DNA of 64,000 nucleotides from Antarcticirhabdus aurantiaca (GCF_009765365.1 NZ_VTOM01000010.1:1-64000), one strand, 5' to 3'. Shown: positions 8,654-16,810, numbered from the stretch's first letter. The notes: generated by a model not told the origin, from the letters alone. Numbers and translations are program-made.

Positions 8654-8988
8654 CGGGTGACCTCCGGTCGCGGCCGTCGCGACAGGTCGACGCCTGCGAT
8701 GGCCAGCGCCTCTTCGATCGAGGCAAGCGTCGTGCCGCCGCCCGCGGTGTCGATCGCGAGAAAGGCCTCGCGGGCGGCGAGGAGCGCGGCCACCATCGGC
8801 AAGTGAGCGTTCCAGGAGAGGACAAGGCGCTCGGCGAAAGCCTCCGCGACGACGGGCCGGCGGGTGATGCCGCCGGCGGCGAAGTCGACGATCAGCGTGC
8901 CGCTGCCGTCGGCGACGACGGCGCGCGCCATGGGGCCGCCGGGATTGGAGGGGCGCACCTCGAGCGTGGCGGGGAGGATGCCGATCAC
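8650..8988 (-). CDS. Hypothetical early phage protein
   Basis: 112 residues. The N-terminal half is beta-like ('ARAVVADGSGTLIVDF'), the C-terminal half helical and Ala-rich. It shares a pattern with its upstream neighbour at 8985-9365 ('LVLSWNAHLPMVAALL' compared with 'IRLAWNSHDRLVESAI'), so the two may be related paralogues. Confidence 0.6.
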   Translation of the reverse strand: MIGILPATLEVRPSNPGGPMARAVVADGSGTLIVDFAAGGITRRPVVAEAFAERLVLSWNAHLPMVAALLAAREAFLAIDTAGGGTTLASIEEALAIAGVDLSRRPRPEVTR

Positions 8989-9365
8989 GACGCGCTCCCC
9001 TCGATCCCGGCGAGGAGCTCGTCGACCTTCGCGACGCGATCCTTCAACGCCGCGACGACATCGGCCGGCGTGTCGCTCGGCAGACGGTCTAGGGCGATCT
9101 GGAGTGCCGCCCGGTCGTTGATCGCGCTCTCGACGAGCCGGTCGTGCGAGTTCCAGGCGAGCCGGATGAAGGCGGCGTTGGCTTCGTCGTCACCGCGCGG
9201 CAGCTGGCCGCTCTCGGTGCTCGCGATCAGCGCGCCAGTGTCGGCGGAGTAGAGGCGGCAGGTGAGGTCGCGACCGGCATCCCCGGTGTGGGCCGGCCGG
9301 ATGAGGCCCGGCGTGCGCCCGCCGCGCGGCGGAGCAGGGGTGAACTCGGCGATCATCTTGCTCAT
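8985..9365 (-). CDS. Hypothetical early phage protein
   Basis: 126 residues from 'MSKMIAEFTP'. The centre 'RLAWNSHDRLVESAI' resembles the next gene of the operon, and the C-terminus is helical ('ALKDRVAKVDELLAGI'). A longer upstream reading is rejected because it would cover the 44-residue frame at 9362-9496. No family recognised. Confidence 0.6.
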   Translation of the reverse strand: MSKMIAEFTPAPPRGGRTPGLIRPAHTGDAGRDLTCRLYSADTGALIASTESGQLPRGDDEANAAFIRLAWNSHDRLVESAINDRAALQIALDRLPSDTPADVVAALKDRVAKVDELLAGIEGSAS

Positions 9366-9496
9366 CGAGCGGCGCTCACCAGCATGACGACATCGCCGCC
9401 GGCCGGAGCCGAGGTGCTGCGGTCGCCCAGCACCGAGAAGGACGCGACTAACGCGATCACGGCGGCGAGGGATGCGATCTCTTTGAGGATGGCCAT
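9362..9496 (-). CDS. 44-residue membrane peptide, first gene of the leftward operon
   Basis: Encodes a peptide beginning 'MAILKEIASLAAVIALVASF' with one hydrophobic segment (about residues 8-23). Its TGA overlaps the next ATG by ATGA. GGAG lies eight bases before the ATG and the predicted leftward promoter lies just upstream. Function unknown; a small early membrane peptide of this kind could act in exclusion or signalling, but that is a guess. Confidence 0.55.
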   Translation of the reverse strand: MAILKEIASLAAVIALVASFSVLGDRSTSAPAGGDVVMLVSAAR

Positions 9497-9523
9497 GCGT
9501 GCGCTCCATCAGGTAATGGAGGC

Positions 9524-9563
9524 ATTCAAGCATCACTTGAATGTTCAATCAAGTGATGCTTGA
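9524..9563 (-). promoter_or_regulatory. Leftward early promoter with two operators (OL)
   Basis: Two copies of the palindrome TCAAG-N5-CTTGA lie at 9526-9540 and 9549-9563, 23 bases centre to centre; together they form a perfect 14-base inverted repeat around an 8-base spacer. On the minus strand TTGATT (9547-9552) and TTGAAT (9524-9529) are 17 bases apart and make a good sigma-70 promoter that the operators cover. It would drive the operon from 9496 down to 5726. Confidence 0.8.
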
Positions 9564-9641
9564 CCAAAAAACCTAACTGACCCCTCTCGACACTCTAGGT
9601 TCCGGTATCGATCATAGAACGAATCATGAACGGAGCGAATC

Positions 9642-9986
9642 ATGGCGCTGGCCCAGGAGGTCGTTTTTCGTCACGTCCGGGCAGTTCGCATCGAGTGCGG
9701 TCAGTGCGGAAAGAACCGTTGGAGGAACAAGGAAGATTTGCGCCGCTTCGGCGTCCGCGAAGAGACGACGCTCAATGACTTCGCGTGCAAACTGCGCTGC
9801 ACCTATTGCCGGCAGGAGGGCGTTCCGGACGATCATTTCACGGTCGAGCCGCTGTTCTATGACGAGGTGCAGAGGACGAAAGCCCTCGGCCGGCACCTCA
9901 GAAGCCGAGAACTTCTTTCCAGGGGATCACACGGTGAACGGCCTTCACCTCTCGCGGATCGAAGTCGATTTCGGCTGAAGGATTGA
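9642..9986 (+). CDS. Small zinc-ribbon-like protein
   Basis: 114 residues with two paired-cysteine motifs, 'CGQCG' and 'CTYC', about 30 residues apart, as in small zinc ribbons. The N-terminus is 'MALAQEVVFRHVRAVRIE', with GGAG before the ATG. The 3' end overlaps the convergent repressor gene by 89 bases, so the last third may not be conserved. A second, similar Zn-type protein lies at 26831-27067. Function unknown. Confidence 0.6.
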   Translation: MALAQEVVFRHVRAVRIECGQCGKNRWRNKEDLRRFGVREETTLNDFACKLRCTYCRQEGVPDDHFTVEPLFYDEVQRTKALGRHLRSRELLSRGSHGERPSPLADRSRFRLKD

Positions 9987-10578
9987 ACTGCGAGACCAGG
10001 ATCTTGGACGTGGACCGCTTGACCAAGCGCTTGATGAAGCCTCGCCCCGCCGGTGCATCCTCGGTCGGCAACATCTCGATCACGCAATCGTCGCCGGGCA
10101 CGGGCGGGCGACCGCCGCAGTACACCATGTCGCCCGGCTCGTAGCGTGGAGACATGCTGTCTCCGAGCACATGGAGCGCGAAGACGTTGGAGAGGTTCGC
10201 TATGCCTGCCGGGCGGCGAACGTGCCCGATGATCTCGCCGTTGAAGCTGAAATCCCCGGAGCTGCCGCCGACTGTGAGGCCCAATACCGGCACATCAAGA
10301 GGGCCAAGTGCGGGGCGACCGACATCGGAGACGCGCTCGACCTCATTCGGCGGAGCGGCATCGTCAAGGAGAACGACCTCGCCGCGATAGGCGGCGGTCG
10401 CGTCGATCTTGAGGAAGGCCGCGACGGTCCGCAGGTTTTCCATCGTAATCTGATTGTCGCCGCGCTCCCATTGGCTGACCGCCTGCACGGAGACACCGAC
10501 GTGGTCCGCCACGTCTACCTGACGCAGCGCCCGGCGCTTCCGAGCGTTCTTGAGAGCTGATCCGACCGTCGCTTCCAT
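9898..10578 (-). CDS. CI/LexA-like prophage repressor (XRE + S24 domain)
   Basis: 226 residues. Residues 5-60 are an XRE helix-turn-helix ('RQVDVADHVGVSVQAVSQWE'); residues 95-226 are a LexA-like S24 domain with nucleophile Ser141 ('LGDSMSPRYEPGD') and Lys183 ('GFIKRLVKR'). At the expected cleavage distance the sequence reads Val-Gly-Gly rather than Ala-Gly, so RecA-stimulated self-cleavage is not certain. The start at 10578 leaves the operators free; the longer frame from 10665 would translate through them. It should maintain lysogeny by binding the operator pairs at 9526-9563 and 10617-10654. Confidence 0.88.
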   Translation of the reverse strand: MEATVGSALKNARKRRALRQVDVADHVGVSVQAVSQWERGDNQITMENLRTVAAFLKIDATAAYRGEVVLLDDAAPPNEVERVSDVGRPALGPLDVPVLGLTVGGSSGDFSFNGEIIGHVRRPAGIANLSNVFALHVLGDSMSPRYEPGDMVYCGGRPPVPGDDCVIEMLPTEDAPAGRGFIKRLVKRSTSKILVSQFNPSAEIDFDPREVKAVHRVIPWKEVLGF

Positions 10579-10614
10579 CACCGCCGATGTGAATAATGGG
10601 GACGGCTCGGGTCC

Positions 10615-10656
10615 ACTAAAGAGATGCTTGATTTGATAATCAAGCGGTGCTTGAAT
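10615..10656. promoter_or_regulatory. Immunity switch: divergent promoters with two operators (OR)
   Basis: TCAAG-CGGTG-CTTGA at 10640-10654 and the weaker TAAAG-AGATG-CTTGA at 10617-10631 are 23 bases apart, as at OL. Rightward: TTGATT (10628-10633), 17 bases, TTGAAT (10651-10656), pointing at the Cro-like ATG at 10664, so the mRNA would be nearly leaderless. Leftward: TTGATT (10638-10643), 17 bases, TTTAGT (10615-10620) for the repressor. Each operator covers elements of both promoters. Confidence 0.8.
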
Positions 10657-10663
10657 AGGCGTC

Positions 10664-10930
10664 ATGAGTGATCGTGATGCGATGAGCGCGGCCCTGGGGG
10701 CAGCAATTCAGGCCGTTGGCGGGCATGCCGTCGTTGCCGACAAGCTCGGCATCTCGACCCAGGCTGTGTGGCAGTGGTCGATTTGTCCTCCCGTCAGAGT
10801 TCTGCCGCTCGAGGCCCTCTCCGGCGTTTCCCGGCATCGGCTCCGACCCGACATGTTCGGCGAGTGCGACGAAGGTTGCTCGCTCGTCCCTGCCGCGGAG
10901 GCGGGGCTTGTTGCGGAGGCGACGCAATGA
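10664..10930 (+). CDS. Cro-like DNA-binding protein
   Basis: 88 residues with a YdaS/Cro-type helix-turn-helix ('ADKLGISTQAVWQWSICPPV'). It is divergent from the repressor gene and starts 10 bases after an operator, the classic place of cro. The C-terminus carries three Cys/Pro-rich stretches of unknown role. Its stop overlaps the next start (ATGA). Confidence 0.8.
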   Translation: MSDRDAMSAALGAAIQAVGGHAVVADKLGISTQAVWQWSICPPVRVLPLEALSGVSRHRLRPDMFGECDEGCSLVPAAEAGLVAEATQ

Positions 10931-11109
10931 TCGAGAGCCTCGCCATCCTCCTTGCGTGGCTCGCGTTCGCGCTGATCGGCGGCATCGTGCTCGGCCGGCA
11001 CTTGAGGCGCCTGCGCCGCGCCCACCCGGTCGTGCGCTGGGCTGCCAACGACGACTTCATCCGCTTCTCACCCCCGTCTCGCCGCCGCCGCGCTCGTCGC
11101 GGCGGCTGA
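10927..11109 (+). CDS. Small membrane protein
   Basis: 60 residues: a hydrophobic N-terminal segment ('SLAILLAWLAFALIGGIVLG') then a strongly basic tail (Arg-rich). The ATG overlaps the stop of the Cro-like gene, so it is coupled to it. Function unknown. Confidence 0.6.
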   Translation: MIESLAILLAWLAFALIGGIVLGRHLRRLRRAHPVVRWAANDDFIRFSPPSRRRRARRGG

Positions 11110-11196
11110 TCTCTCGACCCGTCCAAGATGTCGCATCCCTCGCGCCACTTCACGGAAATTCGCCGCCTACCGGTTTCCGCTCCTCAAGGCCTGACC

Positions 11197-11670
11197 ATGA
11201 TCCAGCCCTTCACCGATCTCGACGAGCGCGCACTGAAGACGCTGACGGGCGAGCTCGTCTCTGCGGTCGGCGGCACGGCCTCGGCCGGCGAGGCGCTCTG
11301 GTACGTCGACGCGAAGGGCGAGCGCCGCGCGTTCTCCGAGGCGCGGATCTCCGGCTACTGCACCCCGAGCGACATGTCGCGCTCGATGCCTATTAGGCAG
11401 GTCGTGCGTCTGGAGATCGCGGCGAAGGCGCCGATCGTCAGCCGCTGGATGCTCAACCGCACCCAGCGCGACGGCTCGACCAGCCGCGCTCCGGCCTGCG
11501 TTCAGGACCTGCACCGCATCGTCCGCGAAACCTCGGATCTGCACCGCGCGATGTGCGACGCGACCGACGACGACGGCCAGGTAAACACGGCGGCCGAGAA
11601 GGCGGCCGTGCTCGACGCCATCACGGACCTGCGGCGCGTCCTCGACGATCTCGAAGCGAAGGTGGTGTGA
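11197..11670 (+). CDS. Early phage protein, possible CII-type regulator
   Basis: 157 residues from 'MIQPFTDLDERAL', with AAGG upstream. The stretch around 'FSEARISGYCTPSDMSRSMP' followed by a helical region and an acidic coiled C-terminus resembles small phage regulators that sit right of cro. The resemblance is weak and the CII assignment is an inference mainly from position. Confidence 0.5.
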   Translation: MIQPFTDLDERALKTLTGELVSAVGGTASAGEALWYVDAKGERRAFSEARISGYCTPSDMSRSMPIRQVVRLEIAAKAPIVSRWMLNRTQRDGSTSRAPACVQDLHRIVRETSDLHRAMCDATDDDGQVNTAAEKAAVLDAITDLRRVLDDLEAKVV

Positions 11671-11713
11671 CGATGCCCGCCTCGCTCCCGCAGCCGCCCT
11701 GATCCCGTGATCG

Positions 11714-11787
11714 CCCGCGCGCGCATCCTCCCGTAGCGCGCGGGTCTCCCGCCGGCCCCGCCTTCTTCCCAATCAAGCGGGGCCGGC
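11714..11787 (+). terminator. Two tandem GC-rich hairpins
   Basis: First hairpin: CCCGCGCGC (11714-11722) pairs with GCGCGCGGG (11736-11744). Second: GCCGGCCCCGC (11751-11761) pairs with GCGGGGCCGGC (11777-11787), followed by ACCCTTTC. They fill the gap before the GcrA-like gene and probably act as terminators or attenuators of the rightward early transcript. Confidence 0.6.
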
Positions 11788-11819
11788 ACCCTTTCACATC
11801 ACCGACATGGAGCACGCCG

Positions 11820-12752
11820 ATGGCACCCGTCCGGCGCAACGTCACCACTTTGTCTGCTGAAACCGCCGCCGAGCCGAAGAAGCCGGGACGCAAGTTGAGC
11901 CGCCGGCCGAGCGCCGCCGTCGCGGCCGAGCGCAAGGCGCTGGCGATCCGGCGTCACGCCGAGAAGGCCACGCCAACTCAGATCGCCGCCGAGGCGAACG
12001 TCTCGCTGCAGACGGTCAAGACCTGGATGCGCGACAAGGTGGCGTTCCCGCCGCATTCGCCCGAGCCACCCGTTGGGTCTGCCGCCGAGCCGTCCTTGGT
12101 CGACCCGCTCGTCGAAGCCATCGCCGCCATGTGGGCCGAGGGGAAGACCTATGGTCCGATCATGCAGGCGACGGGCCTGACGAAGGGCCGTTTGTCCTGG
12201 ATCATCAAGTGCAATCCCGCGCGCTTCCCCAAGCGGGATCGCTCGGCGAGCGGCCGCGTCGCCGGCGCGCGACGCCGCGCTGGGCCGGACCAGCTGACGC
12301 CTGCGATCTCCAACGGCTCGGTCGAGGTTGACGAAACGACGGTTTCGATTGACACGGCGCCCGTTTCCGCGCCGATCGCGGCCGATCCGGTTGACGCGGC
12401 GCCTGCGGAGGTTGCCGACGGCGACACGGGGCCGGCCGAAGCTGCCGACGAGCGGCCGGCGCGCGACGATGCCTTCCGTCCGCTGCCGGGCTTTCAACCC
12501 GTCCCGCTGATCGATGCGCTCTCTGCGACATGCCGCTGGCCCGTTTACCCGGCCGGCCGGACCCGCTTCGGCGTCGCAGTCCATTGCTGCGGGCGCGCGA
12601 CGGGCGACCTGAAGCGCTCCTACTGCGACACGCACACCCGCATGGCGCGCGGCGCCGGCTCCTCGGCCGAGCGCGCCGCGCACAAGGTGTCGCGCCTGCA
12701 GTCGCCCGGCGCGGTGCCCGTCTTCTTCGCCTCTCAGGCAACGGGAGCCTGA
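11820..12752 (+). CDS. GcrA-like regulator with extra N-terminal helix-turn-helix
   Basis: 310 residues. Residues about 35-80 hold one DNA-binding motif ('TQIAAEANVSLQTVKTW'); 95-130 a second, GcrA-like one ('AAMWAEGKTYGPIMQATGL'). The C-terminus has the GcrA cysteine signature, 'CRWPVYPAG', then 'CCGRATGD...SYCDTH'. The middle is a low-complexity Asp/Ala/Pro linker. GcrA is the alphaproteobacterial sigma-70 partner that activates cell-cycle promoters in a methylation-dependent way. A phage version could redirect RNA polymerase to phage or S-phase promoters. Confidence 0.75.
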   Translation: MAPVRRNVTTLSAETAAEPKKPGRKLSRRPSAAVAAERKALAIRRHAEKATPTQIAAEANVSLQTVKTWMRDKVAFPPHSPEPPVGSAAEPSLVDPLVEAIAAMWAEGKTYGPIMQATGLTKGRLSWIIKCNPARFPKRDRSASGRVAGARRRAGPDQLTPAISNGSVEVDETTVSIDTAPVSAPIAADPVDAAPAEVADGDTGPAEAADERPARDDAFRPLPGFQPVPLIDALSATCRWPVYPAGRTRFGVAVHCCGRATGDLKRSYCDTHTRMARGAGSSAERAAHKVSRLQSPGAVPVFFASQATGA

Positions 12753-12755
12753 ACC

Positions 12756-13367
12756 GTGCAGGCGCTGCGCCCCTCCGCCATCGTGCAGGCGCCCGGCAGC
12801 CTGGCGAACGCCTGCAGCGTGCTGGCGGAGCGTGTCGAGCTGTCGGGCGCGGCCAACGTCGACCTCGACGAAGACATCGCCGACTGGCTCGGCGAGGTCC
12901 CGGGCTTCCGGTCCGATGATCCGGCGAAGGCCCGCACCGCGATCTGGGTGTCGTTCTGCGGGCGGTTCGTCGGCGACCTGACCGCGACCGATCGGCTCCT
13001 CGACGCGCTCTTCCCGAAGGCCCGCTACCAGTTCGATAGCGGCCAGCGCGGCGCGAGCCTGCCCGCCGCCTTCGTGCGCGTGCCGGGCGTCGTCGTTCCC
13101 TTCGCCGGCATCGCGCCGGTGCGCGCCAACGCGCTCCTCGCCGCGACGCTGCGCGCGGCCGCCGACTGGCTCTCTTCCATGCCCCCGCCCGCGGCCAACG
13201 ACGCCGCGCCCGTCCTCCTCTCCATCGTCACGTCCGAGGCCGCCCCATGCCCGCTTCCGCCCATCGCTCCATCATCGACCCCGACCAGGCCATCGGATCC
13301 ATCATCCAGCGCCGCCGCGAAATCGCCGGCCTCTCGGCTTCGGCGCTTGGTCGGGCGTTGGGGCTGA
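12756..13367 (+). CDS. Hypothetical phage protein, ABA-sandwich-like
   Basis: Up to 203 residues from a GTG with GGGAG upstream. Residues 60-145 ('VSFCGRFVGDLTATDRLLDALF', then 'ASLPAAFVRVPG', then an Ala/Leu helix) resemble the small alpha-beta-alpha phage proteins found beside replication genes. The last 40 residues overlap the next gene by 121 bases and are Ser/Pro-rich, so they may be non-essential. Confidence 0.5.
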   Translation: MQALRPSAIVQAPGSLANACSVLAERVELSGAANVDLDEDIADWLGEVPGFRSDDPAKARTAIWVSFCGRFVGDLTATDRLLDALFPKARYQFDSGQRGASLPAAFVRVPGVVVPFAGIAPVRANALLAATLRAAADWLSSMPPPAANDAAPVLLSIVTSEAAPCPLPPIAPSSTPTRPSDPSSSAAAKSPASRLRRLVGRWG

Positions 13368-13645
13368 CCTACCAGCAGGTCCGTAAGTACGAGGGCGGCC
13401 AGAACCGCGTTTCGACCGGCGCACTCCTGCGGATCGCGGAGGCGCTCGGCTGCACCGCCGTCGAGATCGTCGCCGAGGTGGAGCGGGCACTGCGGCCGGC
13501 GGGCGAGATACCTTCGGACGGCGAGGCAGTCGAAATCGCTCGCCAGATCGCGGCGCTGCCGGTCGCGAGCCGGCAGAGCGTCGTCAACATCATCGGCGCG
13601 CTGTCGGGCGCCGGCGTCGGCTATCGTGCGGAGCGGGCGCCGTGA
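13247..13645 (+). CDS. XRE-family transcriptional regulator
   Basis: 132 residues with a standard XRE helix-turn-helix at about 15-70 ('LSASALGRALGLTYQQVRKY') and an Ala-rich C-terminal helix pair. The 'LTYQQVRKYE' recognition helix type is common in alphaproteobacterial regulators; a relative sits at 58446-58817. It is part of the rightward early operon, coupled to the methyltransferase that follows. Confidence 0.8.
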   Translation: MPASAHRSIIDPDQAIGSIIQRRREIAGLSASALGRALGLTYQQVRKYEGGQNRVSTGALLRIAEALGCTAVEIVAEVERALRPAGEIPSDGEAVEIARQIAALPVASRQSVVNIIGALSGAGVGYRAERAP

Positions 13646-14319
13646 GCGCTTCGGCACGCGGGCTCTTTCACGCCACCGGCAAGCGCTCGAAGCCGGTCCA
13701 TACGCGGGATCTCCTGACTGGCGAGATCGTCGTGGCGCCTGCGCTCGCACGTCGCGCCGGCGAGTTCTATGCCACACCGCCCGAGCCGTCTCGCGCCCTC
13801 GTCGCCGCCGAACTCAGCCGGCTGCGCACGTTCCCTGCCATCTGGGAGCCGGCGGCCGGCGACGGTGCGATCGCGCGCGAACTGGAGTCGGTCGGCCTGC
13901 CGGTGATTATCTCCGACCTCGTCGATCGCGGCTGCGGCGCCATCGTCCGCGACTTCTACGACTTCGACAAGGCGCCGGCTGCGGCGATCCTCACGAACCC
14001 TCCCTTCGACCAGTGCTCATGGAAGGGGGCAGAAGCCCGGTGGATCTATCACGCGCTGGAGCGCTTGCGCGTCGCTTACATGGCCCTGTTGCTGCCTTGG
14101 GGCTGGCCGGGCGCGGCAGGACTGGCCCACCTCTGGCGCCGGTTTCCGCCGGCTCGCGTCTACCTGATGCGCTGGCGCGTCGACTTCACGGGGCAGGGCG
14201 CCTCGCCGGCGCTGAACGCCTGGTTCGTCTGGGACTGCACGCATCGCGGCGCACCCGCCCTTCTCATGCTGGATCGAGCCGACGCGCGGCAGTTCGACAT
14301 GTTCGGAGGCGCACGCTGA
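13642..14319 (+). CDS. Phage DNA methyltransferase (NPPF type)
   Basis: 225 residues from a GTG overlapping the upstream TGA. It has the SAM site 'IWEPAAGDGAIARELE' (residues about 68-84) and the amino-methyltransferase motif IV 'NPPF' in 'AAILTNPPFDQC'. Size and order fit phage adenine-N6 methyltransferases. It is directly followed by a second methyltransferase with overlapping start and stop. Confidence 0.8.
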   Translation: MSASARGLFHATGKRSKPVHTRDLLTGEIVVAPALARRAGEFYATPPEPSRALVAAELSRLRTFPAIWEPAAGDGAIARELESVGLPVIISDLVDRGCGAIVRDFYDFDKAPAAAILTNPPFDQCSWKGAEARWIYHALERLRVAYMALLLPWGWPGAAGLAHLWRRFPPARVYLMRWRVDFTGQGASPALNAWFVWDCTHRGAPALLMLDRADARQFDMFGGAR

Positions 14320-15209
14320 TGTCGCAACCGACACGTCCTGCACTTCGCTGGTTCGGTGGCAAGTGGCGCCTGGCCCCCTGGATCATCGAGCATCTTCCGC
14401 CGCACCGGACCTACGTGGAGCCCTTCGGTGGTGCGGCGTCCGTGCTGCTGCGCAAGGAGCGTTCCTACGCCGAAGTCTACAACGACCTCGACGACGATGC
14501 CGTTTGCCTCTTTCGGATCCTGCGCGACCGTAAGCAGGCGGCGGAGCTTGAGCGCCTTCTCTATCTGACGCCCTTCGCGCTGTCCGAGTTCCGCGCAGCC
14601 TACAAGCACACCGACGATCCTCTCGAGCGATCTCGCCGGCTGCTTGTTCGCTCGTTCATGGGCTTCGGCGCCAATTCGGCGACGACGTTCGAGCGCGGCG
14701 CCAACACCACCGGCTTCCGCCGCTCATCATCGCGCAGCGGCACCACGCCGGCGCACGACTGGCGGAACTACCCGGAAGCGCTCGGCGCGATCGTCGACCG
14801 CCTGCGCGGCGTCACGATCGAGCATCGCGACGCTCGCGAGGTCATGGCCTACAACGATCGGCCGGATACCCTGCACTACGTCGATCCGCCCTACGTCCAC
14901 GCGACGCGTTCGTTGCGGAACCCCTATTGTAAGAAGAGCCGGTACCGGCACGAGCTCAGCGATGCTGATCACGCCGAGCTGCTGGCTTTTCTTACGCATC
15001 TCACGGGCATGGTGGTTCTCTCCGGCAATGCGACGGCGCTGTATGACGAGGCGCTGGCAGGCTGGAAGCGGGTCCAAACGGTCGCGATGGCCGACCAGCA
15101 GCGCCGGCGGCTTGAGGTTCTCTGGATCAACCCCGCGGCTGTGGCGGACCTGAACCTCTATCGCAGTCGCGGGCTGCTGCCGCTCTTCGGTTCTGAGGTG
15201 GCGGCATGA
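14319..15209 (+). CDS. D12-class (Dam-type) adenine-N6 DNA methyltransferase
   Basis: 296 residues. Motif I '[13 protein letters not shown]' and '[13 protein letters not shown]', then motif IV 'YVDPPYV', are the D12 class hallmarks of Dam and DpnIIA relatives. It starts in a TGATG overlap with the previous methyltransferase. No restriction partner is present, so protection from host restriction or regulation of phage or host promoters is more likely than a restriction-modification system. Confidence 0.88.
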   Translation: MSQPTRPALRWFGGKWRLAPWIIEHLPPHRTYVEPFGGAASVLLRKERSYAEVYNDLDDDAVCLFRILRDRKQAAELERLLYLTPFALSEFRAAYKHTDDPLERSRRLLVRSFMGFGANSATTFERGANTTGFRRSSSRSGTTPAHDWRNYPEALGAIVDRLRGVTIEHRDAREVMAYNDRPDTLHYVDPPYVHATRSLRNPYCKKSRYRHELSDADHAELLAFLTHLTGMVVLSGNATALYDEALAGWKRVQTVAMADQQRRRLEVLWINPAAVADLNLYRSRGLLPLFGSEVAA

Positions 15210-15574
15210 CCGAGCTCGCCCGATACAAGATCCCGTTCCCGATCTCGGTCAACGCGATGTACGCGCGCATGGCCGGCGGCATCCGCAAGTCCAAGCGCTA
15301 CAAGGCCTGGAAGAAGGAGGCCGGGCTGGAGATGATGATCCAGCGCCCGCGGCCGACGAGCGGGCCGGTGACGATCGTTCTGGAGCTGACCGCGCCCGAC
15401 GATCGGCGGCGCGACGCCGACAACCTCGCGAAGTCGGTGCTCGACCTCCTCGTCACGCAACGCGTCATCGCCGACGACAATCAGCAGTTCGTCCGCTGGG
15501 TCAAGCCCGAGTGGGTGAAGAGCACCACGCCCGGCTGCGTCATCGTGATCGCGCAGGCGGAGGACGTGCCGTGA
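15206..15574 (+). CDS. RusA-family Holliday junction resolvase
   Basis: 122 residues, the usual RusA size. The N-terminus '[11 protein letters not shown]' and the acidic active-site pattern '[16 protein letters not shown]' with 'VIADDNQ' are diagnostic of RusA. The enzyme would resolve branched DNA during phage replication or recombination. It overlaps both neighbours by ATGA/GTGA. Confidence 0.88.
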   Translation: MTELARYKIPFPISVNAMYARMAGGIRKSKRYKAWKKEAGLEMMIQRPRPTSGPVTIVLELTAPDDRRRDADNLAKSVLDLLVTQRVIADDNQQFVRWVKPEWVKSTTPGCVIVIAQAEDVP

Positions 15575-15924
15575 GCCGCCGCATCGATCCTCGCATCATT
15601 GGCTGGATGCGCGCGCACCGCTCGGAGCTTCGCGAAGCCTATCGCCTGGAGTTCGGTACCGACGAGCCGCCGGCGCCCGAGCCGCTCCCGGTGCGCGGGT
15701 CGACCGTTGGGCTGACGGAGAAGCAGGGCACCGCTTACCGCTTCATCTGCGACTACGCCGACGAGCGCGGCCACACGCCGAGCTACGACGAGATCGGAGC
15801 CGCGCTCGGCCTCGCCTCAAAGTCCGGCGTCCATCGCATCGTGACGGCGCTGGAAGAGCGCGGCCGCATCCGGCGCCGCCCGAATCGTGCCCGCGCGATC
15901 GAGATCGTCGAGACGCGGCCATGA
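15571..15924 (+). CDS. LexA-type DNA-binding domain protein without peptidase
   Basis: 117 residues from a GTG. The C-terminal 70 match the LexA winged helix ('[20 protein letters not shown]' followed by '[20 protein letters not shown]'), but no S24 domain follows. The N-terminal 45 are of unknown type. It could compete with LexA or other repressors at their operators. Confidence 0.7.
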   Translation: MSRRIDPRIIGWMRAHRSELREAYRLEFGTDEPPAPEPLPVRGSTVGLTEKQGTAYRFICDYADERGHTPSYDEIGAALGLASKSGVHRIVTALEERGRIRRRPNRARAIEIVETRP

Positions 15925-16088
15925 CGCTTCTCGCCGTCGTCCTCGCCGCGGCCGGCACCGCGCTCGCCCTGTCGGGCCACTCCCTCATCCTCGGCCGCAA
16001 CGGCCCGGACCGCACCAACCCTCGCGCCGGCGCGGTCTCCCTCGCCGTCGGCAGCGTTCTCCTCGCCGCCTGCATCCTGGTGTCCTGA
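15921..16088 (+). CDS. Small two-helix membrane protein
   Basis: 55 residues with two hydrophobic segments ('[17 protein letters not shown]' and '[16 protein letters not shown]') joined by a charged Asn/Arg loop. The ATG overlaps the upstream TGA and the stop overlaps the next ATG. Function unknown. Confidence 0.6.
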   Translation: MTLLAVVLAAAGTALALSGHSLILGRNGPDRTNPRAGAVSLAVGSVLLAACILVS

Positions 16089-16378
16089 TGTCCTCCGTCA
16101 TTCCCGACGCGCGCGTCCTCGTCGCCGTCGACCTCCTCACCGGCGCCGGCCAGCGCATCGTCGCGATCGACGAGGCGGACGGCCTGCACCTCGCCGCGCT
16201 GCGGCCGACGTCGGCCACCGTCCTGCAGTCCGAGCAGAGCTTCACCCGGGAGGGCGCGCTGCGCCTCGCCCAGATGGTGCTCGCCGGCCATGAGCACGCG
16301 ATGACGGCGCCGCATACGCTACGCACCATCGCCGCCGCCCTTGCGGCCGAGCACGCGCTTGCCGCGGAGGGCGCGTGA
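16088..16378 (+). CDS. Hypothetical phage protein
   Basis: 96 residues, beginning '[19 protein letters not shown]'. The N-terminal half is beta-like and the rest is Ala/His-rich helix. It is coupled (TGATG) to the small membrane protein before it. No family recognised. Confidence 0.55.
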   Translation: MSSVIPDARVLVAVDLLTGAGQRIVAIDEADGLHLAALRPTSATVLQSEQSFTREGALRLAQMVLAGHEHAMTAPHTLRTIAAALAAEHALAAEGA

Positions 16379-16379
16379 C

Positions 16380-16739
16380 ATGGGGCTCCCGCATCGCGAC
16401 CTCTTCGCGCCGGCCGAGCGCGAGTGGAGCGAGCCCTTCGGCCCGCACCTGTCGCGCCCGACCGGCGAGCAGCTGACCGGCCGGCGCTTCAGCGGTCAGG
16501 TTTCGTTGATGCTGGCGCTCGCCACGCGCAACGACATCCCGGCCGCCGGCCTACGCAAGGTGCGCCGGCGGCTCGCCACCGAGCGCGGGCTTCTCCTCAC
16601 CGTGCGCGAGATTTGGACGCTGAACCATCGCGACTGGGCGCGGCTCGGACGGCGCGAGGTGCCGTCCTACGCTGAAGCCTTCGAGCGCGCCGGCGCCGAC
16701 TTCCACGTCCTCCTCGCAGAATCGGACCGCAAGCTGTGA
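16380..16739 (+). CDS. Hypothetical phage protein
   Basis: 119 residues from 'MGLPHRDLFAP'. A basic helical centre ('LRKVRRRLATERG') suggests nucleic-acid contact. It follows the upstream stop immediately. No family recognised. Confidence 0.55.
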   Translation: MGLPHRDLFAPAEREWSEPFGPHLSRPTGEQLTGRRFSGQVSLMLALATRNDIPAAGLRKVRRRLATERGLLLTVREIWTLNHRDWARLGRREVPSYAEAFERAGADFHVLLAESDRKL

Positions 16740-16810
16740 CGCGCTCTCGCCAAGCCACACTCGTCAACGACGGGCGCCGGATCCTTCAACCCAGCGCCCG
16801 TGCCTGGTTC

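Noticed and set aside
13642-15209. Restriction-modification system around the two methyltransferases
   Set aside because: No restriction endonuclease gene lies next to them; neighbours are a regulator and RusA.
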